This document shows positions 32,695 to 42,891 of a stretch of 64,000 nt of DNA, in pieces (the stretch's first letter is position 1; each line of letters begins with the position of its first letter). The stretch lies in the NCBI RefSeq assembly GCF_050947875.1, contig NW_027460291.1, positions 30,069,589 to 30,133,588 on the forward strand, written 5' to 3'. The notes beneath the pieces are model-generated. The model searched no databases, had not been told where the DNA came from, and was given only the letters and a program-made list of their open reading frames with translations. A program made the translations under genes and the position numbers. The stretch is from Dermacentor variabilis. Lineage: Eukaryota; Arthropoda; Arachnida; Ixodida; Ixodidae.

Positions 32695-33458
32695 ATATCT
32701 ATCATGTACTGTTTCTTCATACGTTGTTCAGTGTATATATTGTTTTGATTATTTGTCTTACCGTTCTGCGTGCACATTGTACAAGTGTATTCATGTCTCA
32801 TCAATTTGGTAAGGTGACAACTGACCCAGTTTCGAGCAACAACTCGTTTTATTTCTTTTACGTTATGCCTATTTAATTCCCTTAATTTGTTTTGTCAGGC
32901 AGTTTTGTATTACCTAGTTTCACTTGACTAATGTATCTTGTATACTGTTTTATTTGTGTATTTTGCTAGACATCGTGCTTTTGTATACCTTTTTGGTTTC
33001 TTTTTTTAAATTTTGTATAAGTTTTGTGTAATTTACTTGTTTTTTCCGTAACGCGCAAAGCTCGCATTTTTTCATGTATCGGTTCCCTTTATGTAATGCA
33101 GCTTAGGGGGCCTTTAGGGGTATTATGAAATAAATAAAATAAAATAATCTAAAGATCCTTTCTCCAGTTCACTGTATTCTGCAAGCTAGCTTCAATTCAC
33201 AGCGTGTCTGGCGTGGTAACAGGGGAGGACATCATTGATTTTATCATTGATTACATTTAGGTTCACCAAGGCCTTCGGCAAAGTGTGTCATAAATTGCTA
33301 ATATATAAAAGTGGTAAACTTAGTATTCATTCTAACTTGTTTGCATAGCTTGAACGTTTTTTTTTCTTAGTGGGTCACAGTACATTGCGTCAAATAGCCT
33401 TATTAACACGTGAACTTGCTTATCTTTTACGGGTATGCGCTTTTCACCGTCTAACACA

Positions 33459-33827
33459 TGTTATCGCTCAGCGCAGGACGCCCCTGCACGTATCGGAAGT
33501 TTCTGGAATGTTAACGATGGTCCTATCCGCTGTCTCTTGTGGCCGAAACGTGTGTAATCTGATTGCATGTATGCGCGACGCGAATGCTATAGAACTTTCT
33601 AGAAGACGCGTGAGCATCAGCGATTACTGTGGAACGTTCGATGGCACATGTATAAAAGCTCACGCACTTGATCCGCTAATCAAATTTTCGACAATCACCG
33701 GCTGAGTTCGCCGCTGTCGCCGTTCTTTGAGTGTAGCCTCTTTTTGAGGGCACAAGTATGTCCAATAATATGCTTGTTTCCTCATTCCCAGTTTTGCTGC
33801 TTTCTTCACCGTCACTACGACGTGACA
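33459..33827 (+). repeat. Gypsy-3 5' LTR, 369 bp
   Basis: Starts TGTTATCGCTCAGCG, ends ACGTGACA. TATAAAAG at 33651. Two bases later comes the likely primer-binding site TGGTGGAGGTGCTAG. There is no partner LTR in the window, so the left end rests on the TG start and on where LINE similarity stops. Confidence 0.7.
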
Positions 33828-33946
33828 TCTGGTGGAGGTGCTAGTGCGTTCTTGTACCGAACGCCTCCTAAAAACCGCCATCCAAAGCCGAAGCCCGAGG
33901 ACCACACCAACGTCGCCAAGGACCAGCGAGCTAGCCGACCACAGGG

Positions 33947-34486
33947 ATGAAGCCCAAGTCAGCAACCTCAATCTCTATCCTAGCGTCCCCCATTCTGCTG
34001 CAACAACCTCGCGACCCACCAACCTTCCATAGATCACCGTCTAGAGATCTAGAAACCTGGCTGGAGACCTGTCAACGAACCACCACCTTCAACAACTGGG
34101 ACTCTGACGACAAGCTGCGACATGTCTTTTTCGCATTGGAAGACGCCGCCAGAACCTGGTTCGAGAATAGAGAAGCCGCCTTAACAACTTGGGATCTCTT
34201 CCGAACCGGCTTCCTGCAGACATTTACAAGCGATGACGGCAGAGAAAAAGCCCAAGCCCTACTAGAAACACGAATGCAGCTACCCGATGAGACCGTTGCG
34301 ATCTTCAAGGAGGAGATGCGCCGTCTATTCCGCCACGCCAACACGGAAACCTCCGAGGAGAAGCAAGTCCGCCTACTAATGCTTGCTGTGAAGGAGGAAC
34401 TTTTGTGCCGGAAAGGTACAAACCCACCGAGGAAGCTCGACGAGTTTCTTCGCGAGGCCACAGCACGGAGAAGACACTGGAAATGA
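33947..34486 (+). pseudogene. Gypsy-3 Gag, N-terminal and capsid part
   Basis: A 179-codon frame from ATG 33947. The capsid-like region includes DLETWLETCQRTTTFNNWDSDDKLRHVFFALEDAARTWFENRE, LFRTGFLQTF and LPDETVAIFKEEMRRLFRHAN (retrotransposon Gag family). It stops at 34484-34486. A further frame from 34687 to 35178 covers the Pro-rich nucleocapsid part with a possible knuckle CPHNADCSLVQPG. Confidence 0.85.
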
Positions 34487-35143
34487 GCAAACAGCAATTC
34501 AACCGCCACAAGAACTGAACAAACAACGCGGGAGTTCAGCCACAGGCCACCGACGACCTACGCGAGACTATCAGAGTGGTCGGACGGGAGGAGCTTCAAA
34601 AGCTGTTCCCTTCATCATAGCCTGAAGTGGCTTCGATTGCCGCCGCCGTACGCTAGGAGCTCCAACAATCACTCTGAGTACCTCAATTGCCGCAGCCCCA
34701 GCCGGAAGCGAAGACGTATGCCGCCGTAGCCCACCGTCACGTTCCCCCTCCGCACCTGCGTCAGGGCCCGGAAACGCCACAGTTCTGTCGTCCAACCCCC
34801 CCCCCCCCGACACTATACGCTTTGCCATCATTGCGGAGAAGCCGCCACATCTACTGTCGACATCCTTACCGCGAGACGAGACTGCGAGGGTTCGCCGTCA
34901 AGGCAAAGCGCCCAGAGCAAGGGGAACGCCCACTTCAGATCACCTCGCCGCCATTCACTGGCGCCTTCGACGACCATCCCGTGCAACGTCACCAGGCCGC
35001 TACCTGTCCCCACAACGCCGACTGTTCACTGGTCCAGCCCGGGGCCGGTCTGCAAGCGCATAGCCGGAAAACTAAAAGCAGCAACCGATGGAGGTGCGGT
35101 TGCTGTTTGTCGAACTGGCGAAGATTCCTCGCCGCCGACGAAG

Positions 35144-35824
35144 ATGCCAAAAAGACGATCTCGGCGACATATCTATAAAAGCGGGCCATCCCCACGAAAC
35201 CTAGAAGAAAAGAATGCGCCGACAAACGACCTGACGACGCAACGATTCAGCCACATGTCAACACGACGCAGCCGTCATCCGACGCCGAGGCCTAACTGCA
35301 ATGCAAGACAAAGAACCACCGACCTCGACGTGCTTTTAGATGGCCATGCAGTCACCGCCTTAGTGCACACATGGGAGGGCGCTCAAATTCAGACAGCTGG
35401 AGGACAACTAATAACGCCGACTGGAATGTGCAGAGCAAGAATTACCGATCATGACCGAACTTACCCTGCCATCTTCTTTACCCTCCAGCAATGTTCACCA
35501 AACGTCATTCTTGGCATGAAATTCCTGATCCAACACGGCGCAATCATCTACCTGAAGTCGAAGTCAATGACGCTGTCGGAAGATCAAGCGATACCGCCGG
35601 AGAGCTATCGTAGTCACGACGCCTTGAGTTTGCTCGAAGATCAAGTGAACATCCCGCCTTGCTCTAGCATTGTTATTTCCGTCGGCACCGAAACACCCGC
35701 AGACATAAAAGGCGTCAGCGAGGGCGACGAACGTCAACTGCGAAATCATGAACTTTGCGTCGCAAGAGGGATCGCTCGACTGCACGGAGAGAAAGCAAAA
35801 GTGATGTTGGCAAACTTCAGCTAG
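35144..35824 (+). pseudogene. Gypsy-3 aspartic protease and linker
   Basis: LDVLLDGHAVTALVHTWEGAQI stands where the family has ALVDTGA, so the catalytic Asp is His and the triplet is destroyed. PNVILGMKFLIQHGAIIY is the second motif, with Asp replaced by Lys. The frame continues into the linker and stops at 35822-35824. Confidence 0.85.
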
Positions 35825-35875
35825 GAGCTCAAGCACATCAACAACGGAACGACGATCGCGTTCATCGAGGAAACT

Positions 35876-36838
35876 GTGGAAACCAGCAATGCGTTTGTCC
35901 TCTCAGATTCTATCGCATCTTTCCCGACGACCATAGTTCCTGAAGCAGACTCCGACATATATCCGATTCTCCCGCTGAGTAAACAGCAACAGCGCAGAAC
36001 TCTTCTCCGACGATACAAAGATTGCTTTTCGGCGTCATCAAGGATTAAACAAACAACAGTTGCAAAGCATCGCATGTTAACCGAAGAGTGCCCTCGACCA
36101 CTCCGCCAGAGCCCTTGTCGAGTTTCGACTCGAGAACGTGACACTATTAGGCAGCAAGTCGGCGAAATGCTGCAGGACGACATCATCCAGCCGTCGAAAA
36201 GCCCGTAGGCATCTCCTGTACTCCTGGTGAAGAAAAAGGACGGAACCCTACGTTTCTGCATCGATTATCGTCGACTGAACAAGATCACGAAGAAGGACGT
36301 ATACCACCTCCCACGGATAGAAGACGCATTGGATCGACTCTGAAATGCGAAATACTTTTCGTCCATGGACCTCAACTTTGACTACTGGCAAATTGAAGTA
36401 GACGAAAGACATAACGAAAGGAACACCTTCATCACGCCAGAGGGCCTCTATGAGTTCAAGGTTATACCATTTGGATTGTACTCGGCTCCGGCAGCATTCC
36501 AGCGCGTGATGGACACGGTTTTAGCAGGACTGAAGTGGCACAACTGTCTTCGATTGCGTCGTCGTCTTCCCCGAAAATTTCGACTATCACCTTAGGCGGC
36601 TTACGACAGTACTAGAGGTCATCAAATCATCAGGGCTCACACTGAAGGCGGAAAAGTGCCGCCTCGATTACGATGAGCTTCTGTTCCGAGGCCACGTCAT
36701 CAGCAAATCTGGAGTCCGCCCTGACCCTCAAAAGACAGCTGCCATCGAGAGGTTCCCGCACCCCATCGACAAGAAGGATGCGCGTAGATTCCTTGGCATG
36801 TCTGCCTACTACAGGCGCTTTGTGAAGGGCATGTAGTA
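35876..36838 (+). pseudogene. Gypsy-3 reverse transcriptase
   Basis: Frame 35876-36208 holds PCRVSTRERDTIRQQVGEML and ends at TAG 36206-36208. The same frame then continues [27 protein letters not shown]. After another stop near 36342 comes SMDLNFDYWQIEVDE (the SGYWQ motif altered) and FKVIPFGLYSAPAAFQRVMD. The catalytic YLDD block is disrupted (NCLRLRRRLP), then LEVIKSSGLTLKAEKC and RRFLGMSAYYRRF follow. Dead enzyme. Confidence 0.87.
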
Positions 36839-37153
36839 GACTCTGATGTACCCCAAGCATAAGTTCTTGGCCTTCTTATTTTCCTAATTTACATTACCGA
36901 TATACCCAATGATGTTTTTCTAACATTTTTTGTTTCGCAGTTGACTGTGCTATCATCCGTGAAATCTCAGACAAATCTGATAACTTCCTCCAAGACAATA
37001 TTAACGCTATCTCCAACTGGTGTGATACATGGTTAATATAACTAAACGCAACTAAATGCGTATGTATGTGTGTAACTCGCACGCGCTATTCCTCTGCCGA
37101 ACTATTACCTTAATGATATTCCCCTAGAATACATTATCTGTTATAAATGCCTA

Positions 37154-37428
37154 CACTCTTAAAGAAATGTCTTTCCACACAACTATTAAACATATCTTTC
37201 CACACAAATATAATCGTCATTTGTCTTGCTTGCGTTTCCTTTCCTGAAAACGCTGCGCTCGCTACTTTCCTGCCCAGAATGCTTTGTCGAGCCGATAACG
37301 TGCATGCTACTTGGGACTTGGAAGTGCCGGGCTCGCAGCGTTAAACAAAGGAAATGCGGACAAGACAGTTGATGATTATTGTTGGGTGGCCAAATACGAC
37401 CCAATGGGTGCAATTTTTCTTAAGAGTG
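37154..37428. mobile_element. 275-bp palindromic MITE, TA target site (Tc1/mariner-type)
   Basis: The ends CACTCTTAAAGAAA and TTTCTTAAGAGTG are inverted repeats, flanked by TA at 37152-37153 and 37429-37430. The interior also folds back in blocks (TGTCTT..CCTTT against AAAGG..AAGACA, and CGCTGCG against CGCAGCG), so the unit is a near-complete hairpin. The LINE codons on both sides join in frame when one TA is counted. There is no coding capacity. TA duplication and the CACT start point to Tc1/mariner mobilisation. Confidence 0.85.
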
Positions 37429-37529
37429 TAGGCGTGCACATAACCTCGACAGTTTCCTGGTCATTGCACATAAATAAAGTAATTAGCTGTACTAACTGTT
37501 GTAGCCATGAAGGAAGAGCGAGACGGCCA

Positions 37530-37910
37530 GATGAAGAGTCACATACGGACTCGTTTGATGGTCTCTCCGACGTGTTCTATCTCAAGAAAAAGAAGAGCAC
37601 GCGCTGCCAAATCGCAGACCACGCGCAGTCACGGGGAACTATGTCTTCCCGCTTTCAGTAGATGGCAGCATATACATCATCTCCCCATCAGAGCAAGAGA
37701 AGTTCGCTGCAGTAAGTGGCTTCACGCACCTCCCAGTTCTACCATGCATTTGGGAAGTGTCTTTGCAACACGAAGCGGGGTCTCATAGTTCCTCGTGACT
37801 GCGCGCGGTCGGAGATCTTGCAGCGCGTGCTCTTCTTCTTCTTCTTCTTGAGATAGAACACGTCGGAGAGACCATTAAACGAGTGCGTATGTGACTCCTC
37901 CCCAGGAGTC
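37530..37910. repeat. Fold-back element, arms about 115 bp
   Basis: 37530-37645 and 37787-37910 are reverse complements with few differences; both contain GGTCTCTCCGACGTGTTC and TATCTCAAGAA (or its complement). The right arm has extra AAG/CTT units. The spacer of about 140 bp carries no domain. It lies between CR1-3 and an integrase scrap. Target duplication not determined. Confidence 0.75.
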
Positions 37911-37984
37911 ACATAGGCACTGCGTCTAAACAAGTAACAGGAAAATGCCACTAAAAAGTTCCGAATTTCCAGAAAGACCCTGAC

Positions 37985-38440
37985 AACGCATTGCAATGGA
38001 CTTGTTTCACTGTAAGAGCCATTGGTGGTTGATAGCAACAGATTATTATTCAAGATACCCTGAACTGGCTCGGCTAGAGAAGCTTAAGTCCGCAGCTGTA
38101 GTCAACCACTGCAAGCCATTGTTTTGCACGCCACGGGATTCCTGAGGAAGTGGTTTCCGACAACGATCCGCAGTTTTCGTCGACTGAGTTTTAACTCTTC
38201 GCTCGGGACTGCGCCTTCAAGCGCATTACCTCTAGCCCTCACCATCCTCACAGCAATGGACTTGCTGAGGCTGTGATAAAAATCATCAAGACTTCCATCA
38301 CAAAGACGAAAGACCCTTACTTGACGCTTCTAGCTTACAGGTCGATTCCTTTAAAAAATGGGTATAGCCCCGCGGAACTACTGATGGGTCGACGGCTAAG
38401 AACCAAGCTTCCTCTTGGACACAAGAAAGACGACCCCCCC
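37985..38440 (+). pseudogene. Integrase scrap of another Gypsy-type element
   Basis: Reading across frames: LIATDYYSRYPELARLEKL (first catalytic Asp), SDNDPQFSS (second Asp), SSPHHPHSNGLAEAVIKIIK (Glu), then DPYLTLLAYRSIPLKNGYSPAELLMGRRLRTKLP. The last part is open at 38273-38470. At least two frame changes and stops. The sequence is a different Gypsy lineage from Gypsy-1/-2. No LTR nearby. Confidence 0.8.
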
Positions 38441-38719
38441 CCCCCCGCACAAGGCGCTACTCTCAACTGACAGCACTTTATTGCGTCACTCCTTTATAGA
38501 TAGTAGAATCTAGAACATGCGCAGTGAGCACCATATGCAGGAGCCACCAACAACCGATCACAAGAGCGCACTCATGCGACGGGATCCAAAAAACCATATT
38601 GTGCACTGCACAAGGTTAAAGAAGGCACACTAATGCACTGTGACCCCAATGACTGTATGAAGAAAGCTTCCGATAACTCTCGGGCGGTGGTATCACAGCA
38701 CTTTTTCAAAATCGCAATC

Positions 38720-39166
38720 TTCACTGTTCATGTGTTAATTCTTGCGATAAGATGTAATCGCAAACATTTGGCGCTTCATCTTGAAACAAGACCGGTAAGC
38801 GTGCTCGTTCTATACGGTAGAATAAAGAACGCGAACATGCACCGACATGTGTGTAAACTCACCCGCCGTGGTTGCTCAGTGGCTATGGTGTTGGGCTGCT
38901 GAGCACGAGGTCGCGGGATCGAATCCCGGCCACGGCGGCCGCATTTCGATGGGGGCGAAATGCGAAAACACCCGTGTGCTTAGATTTAGGTGCACGTTAA
39001 AGAACCCCAGGTGGTCAAAATTTCCGGAGTCCTCCACTACGGCGTGCCTCATAATCAGAAAGTGGTTTTGGCACGTAAAACCCCAAATATTATTATTATT
39101 ATTATGTGTGTAAACTACTGGAAGGTGACTGAAAATGAAGGACCTGTTACCGTGCTAGTACTGTGT
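38720..39166 (+). repeat. Direct repeat A, left copy (carrying a SINE)
   Basis: About 190 bp, excluding the SINE at 38860-39103 and one target-duplication copy, is repeated in the same orientation at 57386-57563. Shared blocks include TTCACTGTTCAT, ACAAGACCGGTAAGCG or variant, and GAAGGTGACTGAA. It ends within a few bases of where the long inverted repeat begins, so the inverted-repeat unit may have inserted into an A-type sequence. Confidence 0.7.
38860..39103 (+). mobile_element. Ruka-like tRNA-derived SINE, complete copy
   Basis: 244 bp with A box GTTGCTCAGTGG (38871-38882), B box GGATCGAATCC (38916-38926), a body ending at GGCACGTAAAACCCC, and an (ATT)n tail. It is flanked by ATGTGTGTAAACT at 38847-38859 and 39104-39116 (13-bp exact duplication). 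The head resembles a tRNA with an 11-base anticodon-arm region but no acceptor closure. RNA polymerase III would transcribe it and a LINE would mobilise it. The likeness to tick Ruka is from memory of that family. Confidence 0.93.
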
Positions 39167-39270
39167 GAGCACCAATGTCATTCCCAGTGCACCAGCACCC
39201 GAATGCTGCAAGCTGGATTACGTATGCACGTATGTCCACGGCTCTTCATTCACTTAAACATATATGCTGT

Positions 39271-39497
39271 AATAATAAATAATAATAATATTTGGGGTTT
39301 TACGTGCCAAAACCACTTTCTGATTATGAGGCACGCCGTAGTGGAGGACTCCGGAAATTTTGACCACCTGGGGTTCTTTAAAGTGCACCTAAATCTAAGC
39401 ACACGGGTGTTCTCGCATTTCGCCCCCATCGAAATGTGGCCGCCGTGGCCGGGATTCGATCCCGCGACCTCGTGCTCAGCAGCCCAACACCATAGCC
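39271..39497 (-). mobile_element. Ruka-like SINE, slightly 5'-truncated
   Basis: The same family as 38860-39103 on the opposite strand, starting at GGCTATGGTG, so it lacks the first part of the A box. B box intact. The tail is an AAT/ATT run at 39271-39290. Flanked by AACATATATGCTGT at 39257-39270 and 39498-39511 (14-bp exact duplication). Confidence 0.93.
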
Positions 39498-39871
39498 AAC
39501 ATATATGCTGTGTTATTAACTACAAAGTGCTTAATTTGAGAACATTGCGAGAACACGGATATATTAGCGCATATGATCAGTGTTACAAGGCGCATATGCG
39601 CGGCAAACTGCGACCGGAATAGAAGATGCGTATATATATTTATACGATCTGTTACTGCAGCTTTTGGTAGAAGGCTCACTCTCACATTTTGTACGCATCT
39701 TCATAGTGCGTACAGTTTGCGTGTTCAATAAATTATTGTTAGCTGATACTTTGAGTACGAGCGCTGATTCAGACAGCTTAAATTTTCTCACAATAATACC
39801 CGTGTTCGCATAACAAAAATACGGAATTCTGTCTGTTTCGTCCAAAACAGTGTATAGCCGTTATATGATTA

Positions 39872-40033
39872 CAGTGAAAATGTCCGTAAAGCTTAAAACG
39901 GAGAGCACTTTCCGTATATTAACGGCAGATTTTGCCGTATTTTTGAAATATGACAGAGTTTCCGTATTTTTGCGTGCAGTTCTCCGTATAATGACGGAAA
40001 TCCTCCGTATAGTGACGGAAATTTTTTACAGTG
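39872..40033. mobile_element. 162-bp MITE, copy 1
   Basis: Starts CAGTGAAAATGTCCGT and ends ACGGAAATTTTTTACAGTG; the ends are imperfect inverted repeats. The interior repeats CCGTAT/ATACGG words. The second copy is 41784-41945 with identical length in reverse orientation. There is no coding capacity. The left flank is ATTA and the right flank ATAC, so a TA-based duplication is possible but not clean. Confidence 0.75.
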
Positions 40034-41783
40034 ATACCTATAGAGCGAATTATCAATTCTAACACAGAAAGTACGGTGTGAGAGATAGCTTTCAATTATG
40101 CTGAGCGTGCTGCCACAGATGCCAATCCAGACAGGTCTCCAATAAAACTGTAGTGCTATGTGGTGCCATAAGCCTTTTCCACATCTAGAAAAACTTACAA
40201 GAAGTACTGTTTAGGGCAAATGCACCACGCATGTTTGCTTCAATGTGCATAAGGCTGTCCATCGCATATGTCGTACTATCGTATTTGTCACCCCGCACTG
40301 ATCACCAGCATAAAGTCACCATTCCTTTTTCCCATACTAAACTGTTTCAGGGTTCACTTATACCCAAGACTAGTTCAGAATGGAACCACCTTCCCAGCAT
40401 CATCGCCAGCGTTGAAGACGCACAGCTATTCAAGGCCGTCGTCGTTGAACACTGCTCAGATTAGCCTGTGCTGCTATTTCTTAACTCTGTTTCGTGTTAT
40501 GCATGTACAAAAGTGTTTCTTACGGTATTGTCATTGAAGGCCTCTATTATTGACCTCTGTTAGAATAACCCGCTTAGTTCTTTATTAGTTTTCTATCTTA
40601 TTTCACGTATGACAATGTTGTGTCTGTTACTACAATTGTATAAACATAGCTTACCCACATCATGTGTAATGTCTTTCAGGCCCTGATGGTATTCCATTAA
40701 ATAAATAAAATAATTAGATGGTCGGTTGTGGACCTGGATTCTCGAAAACCACATTGGCAGGGATCAAGCATGTGCTTTGATTCCAGCAAATTCAAAAGAC
40801 AGCGCGTTATCATTTTTGGAAAAGCTTACACAGGTAGCTTTTAAGCGCTTTCGGCCGGTAGCTTGTTATCAAGGATGGGTATCTACCTTGTTTCAAAATT
40901 GGCACAACGATGGCTTCTTTCCATGCCGATGGAAGGTTTCGGGTTGCCCAAGTGTTACTAAAAAGTGCGAATAATGTAATTTATGCGTCCGTGTGCATGT
41001 TCTTGTTCATGTCATGCATGAGCCTGTCTGCTTCTGGAGCAGAGATTTTACAGATGTTCAATGCTGCTCTAAGCTCATCTATGTTGAAAGGATGGTTACA
41101 TAAATATTTTCCTATGGCTTTACGACCCAGTGCGTTGCGTTCTTCTATTTCCTTGTGCTTAATGACTGTTTGTATGTAGTGTGCAGAGCTATACACACAT
41201 TGAAAATGTGTTTCAAGAGCATCAGCCTGGTCTTCCAACCTGTTTCCATGATTATTTACCAAGGGCAGCAGATGAAGTTCCTGCCCTTTTAACCTACTGA
41301 ATACAGTCCACACTTTTGTCTCCTGGGTATGCGAATATATTCCCGAAAGAAACTGCTCCCAGCTTTCTTTCCTTGCCTGCCGTCGCGTGCGCCTTCCTTG
41401 CGATTTAGACTGCTTGAATTGAAGGTTTTCTACAGCTCACTATCGGCACAGAAAGCCCATTGCCTTCCTTTGCTTATTCTGAACTTGTCAGCACTCATCG
41501 TTGTACCAGGAAATCGTTTTCCACGTGAACGACCTTTGTTTGAGGGATAAACGTTTCTGCTAAGTCAATGATAAAGGCAGTACAATATGATACGGCATGA
41601 TCTATACTAAAATTACAAATAAAATATCGTGATATGTACGTGGAGTCCTTAAAACATTTCCAATTAGCTTCGGCTAGTTTGCAGCGAGTCATGTGTTACT
41701 AAGTTTAGTGTTACTAGGAAGCGATCACTTCCGAATGGATTCTTCATTAGACACCATTCTGAATCAGGGGAGATAGAAGCGGA
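40034..41783 (-). mobile_element. I-like LINE fragment forming the spacer of the inverted repeat
   Basis: On the minus strand, endonuclease end (TCACTTCC near 41727, the SDH region), linker, RT N-terminal part (frame 40981-41313: NNHGNRLEDQADALETHFQCVYSS.. and IDELRAALNICKISAPEADRLM) and the motif A region (near 40140-40210) align with I-C. A CR1-like 3' end interrupts it at about 40240-40716. Both LINE ends are missing. Many stops. Confidence 0.75.
40240..40716 (+). mobile_element. CR1-like LINE 3' end
   Basis: Frame 40231-40464 ends TKLFQGSLIPKTSSEWNHLPSIIASVEDAQLFKAVV, the typical last residues of CR1-group ORF2. Then about 240 bp of 3' UTR and an AAATAAATAAAATAA tail at 40699-40713. It is inserted in the I-like fragment and strongly 5'-truncated. 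Confidence 0.82.
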
Positions 41784-42176
41784 CAGTGTAAAAAATTTCC
41801 TTCGCTATACTGAGGATTTCCGTCATTATACGGAAGAATTGCAGGTAAAAATACGGAAAGGATGTAATATTTCAAAAATACGGCAAAAGCTCCCGTTAAT
41901 ATACGGAAAGGACTCTCCGTTTTAAGCTTTACGGACATTTCACTGTAATAATAGAGCGGGTATACGCTGCTTTGCACGAAGCCGACAGAATTCCGTATGT
42001 TTGTCATGCGAACATTCGTATTATTGCGAGGAAACTTAAGCTATCTGAATGAGTGCTTGTACTCACAAAGTTTCGCCTAACAATACCTTATTGAACACGC
42101 GAACTGCACGCATTATGAGGATCCGTACAACATGCAAGGGTTAGCCTTCTACCAAAAGCTGCAATAATAGATCGTA

Positions 42177-42178
<2 letters not shown>
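41784..42178 (-). repeat. Long inverted repeat, right arm, inner piece
   Basis: Begins with the second copy of the 162-bp MITE (41784-41945) and continues to the TA microsatellite. The match to the left arm is about 85-90 percent by eye. The remainder of the arm lies at 56869-57092 beyond Gypsy-2 and LINE-D. Confidence 0.85.

Positions 42179-42180
<2 letters not shown>

Positions 42181-42253
<73 letters not shown>
42181..42253. repeat. (TA)n microsatellite, left part
   Basis: About 36 TA units ending exactly at the start of the Gypsy-2 5' LTR. It corresponds to a TATATATATTTATA word in the left arm at about 39630, so the run expanded there and was then split by Gypsy-2. Confidence 0.95.
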
Positions 42254-42256
<3 letters not shown>

Positions 42257-42403
42257 AACAGATACGAAAGGCACGGACAAGAAGAGAAGGAAGAGAAGAC
42301 GAAGAGAACGAGGAGTTTCAGAGGCCGGGCTGCGCTGCGATCACGCTACGACCATCGTCCATCTCCTATAAATAAGACCATACCTTCGCAACTCATCGTA
42401 ACA
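42254..42403 (+). repeat. Gypsy-2 5' LTR, 150 bp
   Basis: TGTAACAGATACGAAAGG to CATCGTAACA. A TATAAA lies near 42367-42372 (in the word CCTATAAATAAG). It differs from the 3' LTR at three positions by eye, one of which removes this TATA in the 3' copy. The LTR is very short for a Gypsy element. Confidence 0.95.
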
Positions 42404-42516
42404 GTTGTGGTATAAGGTGCAGGGTTATTTGACACCCGAAGACGGAGGCTGAATCACAAGTTCTTCGACGGAGCCGTCGCCTTGCTGGACTCCCACCGAA
42501 TCCACCGGAGTTGAAT

Positions 42517-42766
42517 ATGTCCCACGACGCAGACGAACAACGGCCCATTCCAACTGCTGCACCGACCAGTTCCCTTCTACAACTGAGAGATGCGCGTCCC
42601 TTCGCCGGAAGATCGGACGAAGACGTCGAGGAATGGCTCATCCATTATAACCGGGTGAGTGCCGCTAACAAGTGGAACAGCGCTTCTCTGCTTTCGAACG
42701 TCGTGTTCTATCTAACGGATACTGCGTTGTTGTGGTTCGACAATCACGAGGAAACGTTCACGACAT
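42517..42766 (+). pseudogene. Gypsy-2 Gag, N-terminal part
   Basis: Starts at ATG 42517 (an earlier TTG in frame is unlikely). Residues include LRDARPFAGRSDEDVEEWLIHYNRVSAANKWNS and YLTDTALLWFDNHEETFTTW, the start of a capsid-like Gag domain. The frame is cut by the LINE I-C at the target duplication 42767-42780 and meets a stop in the LINE tail. The rest of Gag continues at 48421 in the equivalent frame. Confidence 0.92.
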
Positions 42767-42780
42767 GGGGAAGGTTTGTT
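42767..42780. repeat. I-C target duplication, left copy
   Basis: GGGGAAGGTTTGTT, repeated exactly at 48421-48434. Because G runs adjoin the right copy, the duplication length is 14 bp give or take one or two. Confidence 0.93.
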
Positions 42781-42891
42781 AGTTAGTTAGTTAAATGGGG
42801 TTTAATGGCGCAAAAGCGGCTAAGGCTATGCTGCGCCAAACACGAGGTGTTTTAAAATCCAGTGAATGAAGGAAAATGCTTTGTTAATAAT

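Larger units (their letters stand above)
29320..33148 (+). mobile_element. CR1-2: CR1-like LINE interrupted by a DNA transposon
   Basis: Plus-strand endonuclease (29320-29549, continued at 30461), RT (31190-31995), C-terminal part (31996-32694), 3' UTR, and an AAATAAAATA tail at 33127-33147. It is 5'-truncated in the endonuclease. Frame changes near 31130, 31756 and 31920 make it inactive. Confidence 0.88.
33459..36838 (+). mobile_element. Gypsy-3: 3'-deleted Ty3/Gypsy element
   Basis: A 5' LTR, primer site, Gag, protease and RT occur in order. The element breaks off after the start of the connection region (YYRRFVKGM) at 36838, and CR1-3 resumes there. RNase H, integrase and the 3' LTR are gone. 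Stops and frame changes occur in every gene. Confidence 0.88.
33160..37520 (+). mobile_element. CR1-3: CR1-like LINE fragment split by Gypsy-3 and a MITE
   Basis: Three collinear pieces: 33160-33458 (FTKAFGKVCHKLLIYKSGKLSIHSNL, RT motif A region), 36839-37153 (VLGLLIFLIYITDIPNDVF motif B region, and SDKSDNFLQDNINAISNWCDTW), and 37429-37520 (LGVHITSTVSWSLHINKVIS, thumb). Gypsy-3 and the 275-bp MITE lie between. The catalytic DD block is degraded (DCAIIRE). Confidence 0.82.
39173..40033 (+). repeat. Long inverted repeat, left arm
   Basis: Reverse complement of 41784-42178 plus 56869-57092. Without the SINE and one copy of its duplication this arm is 620 bp; the two right-arm pieces sum to 619 bp. 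The arm's inner end coincides with the inner end of a 162-bp MITE. No coding frame. Confidence 0.85.

Noticed and set aside
38865..38935. A functional tRNA gene
   Set aside because: A and B boxes are present but the acceptor stem does not close, and the unit has a SINE body, tail and target duplication.
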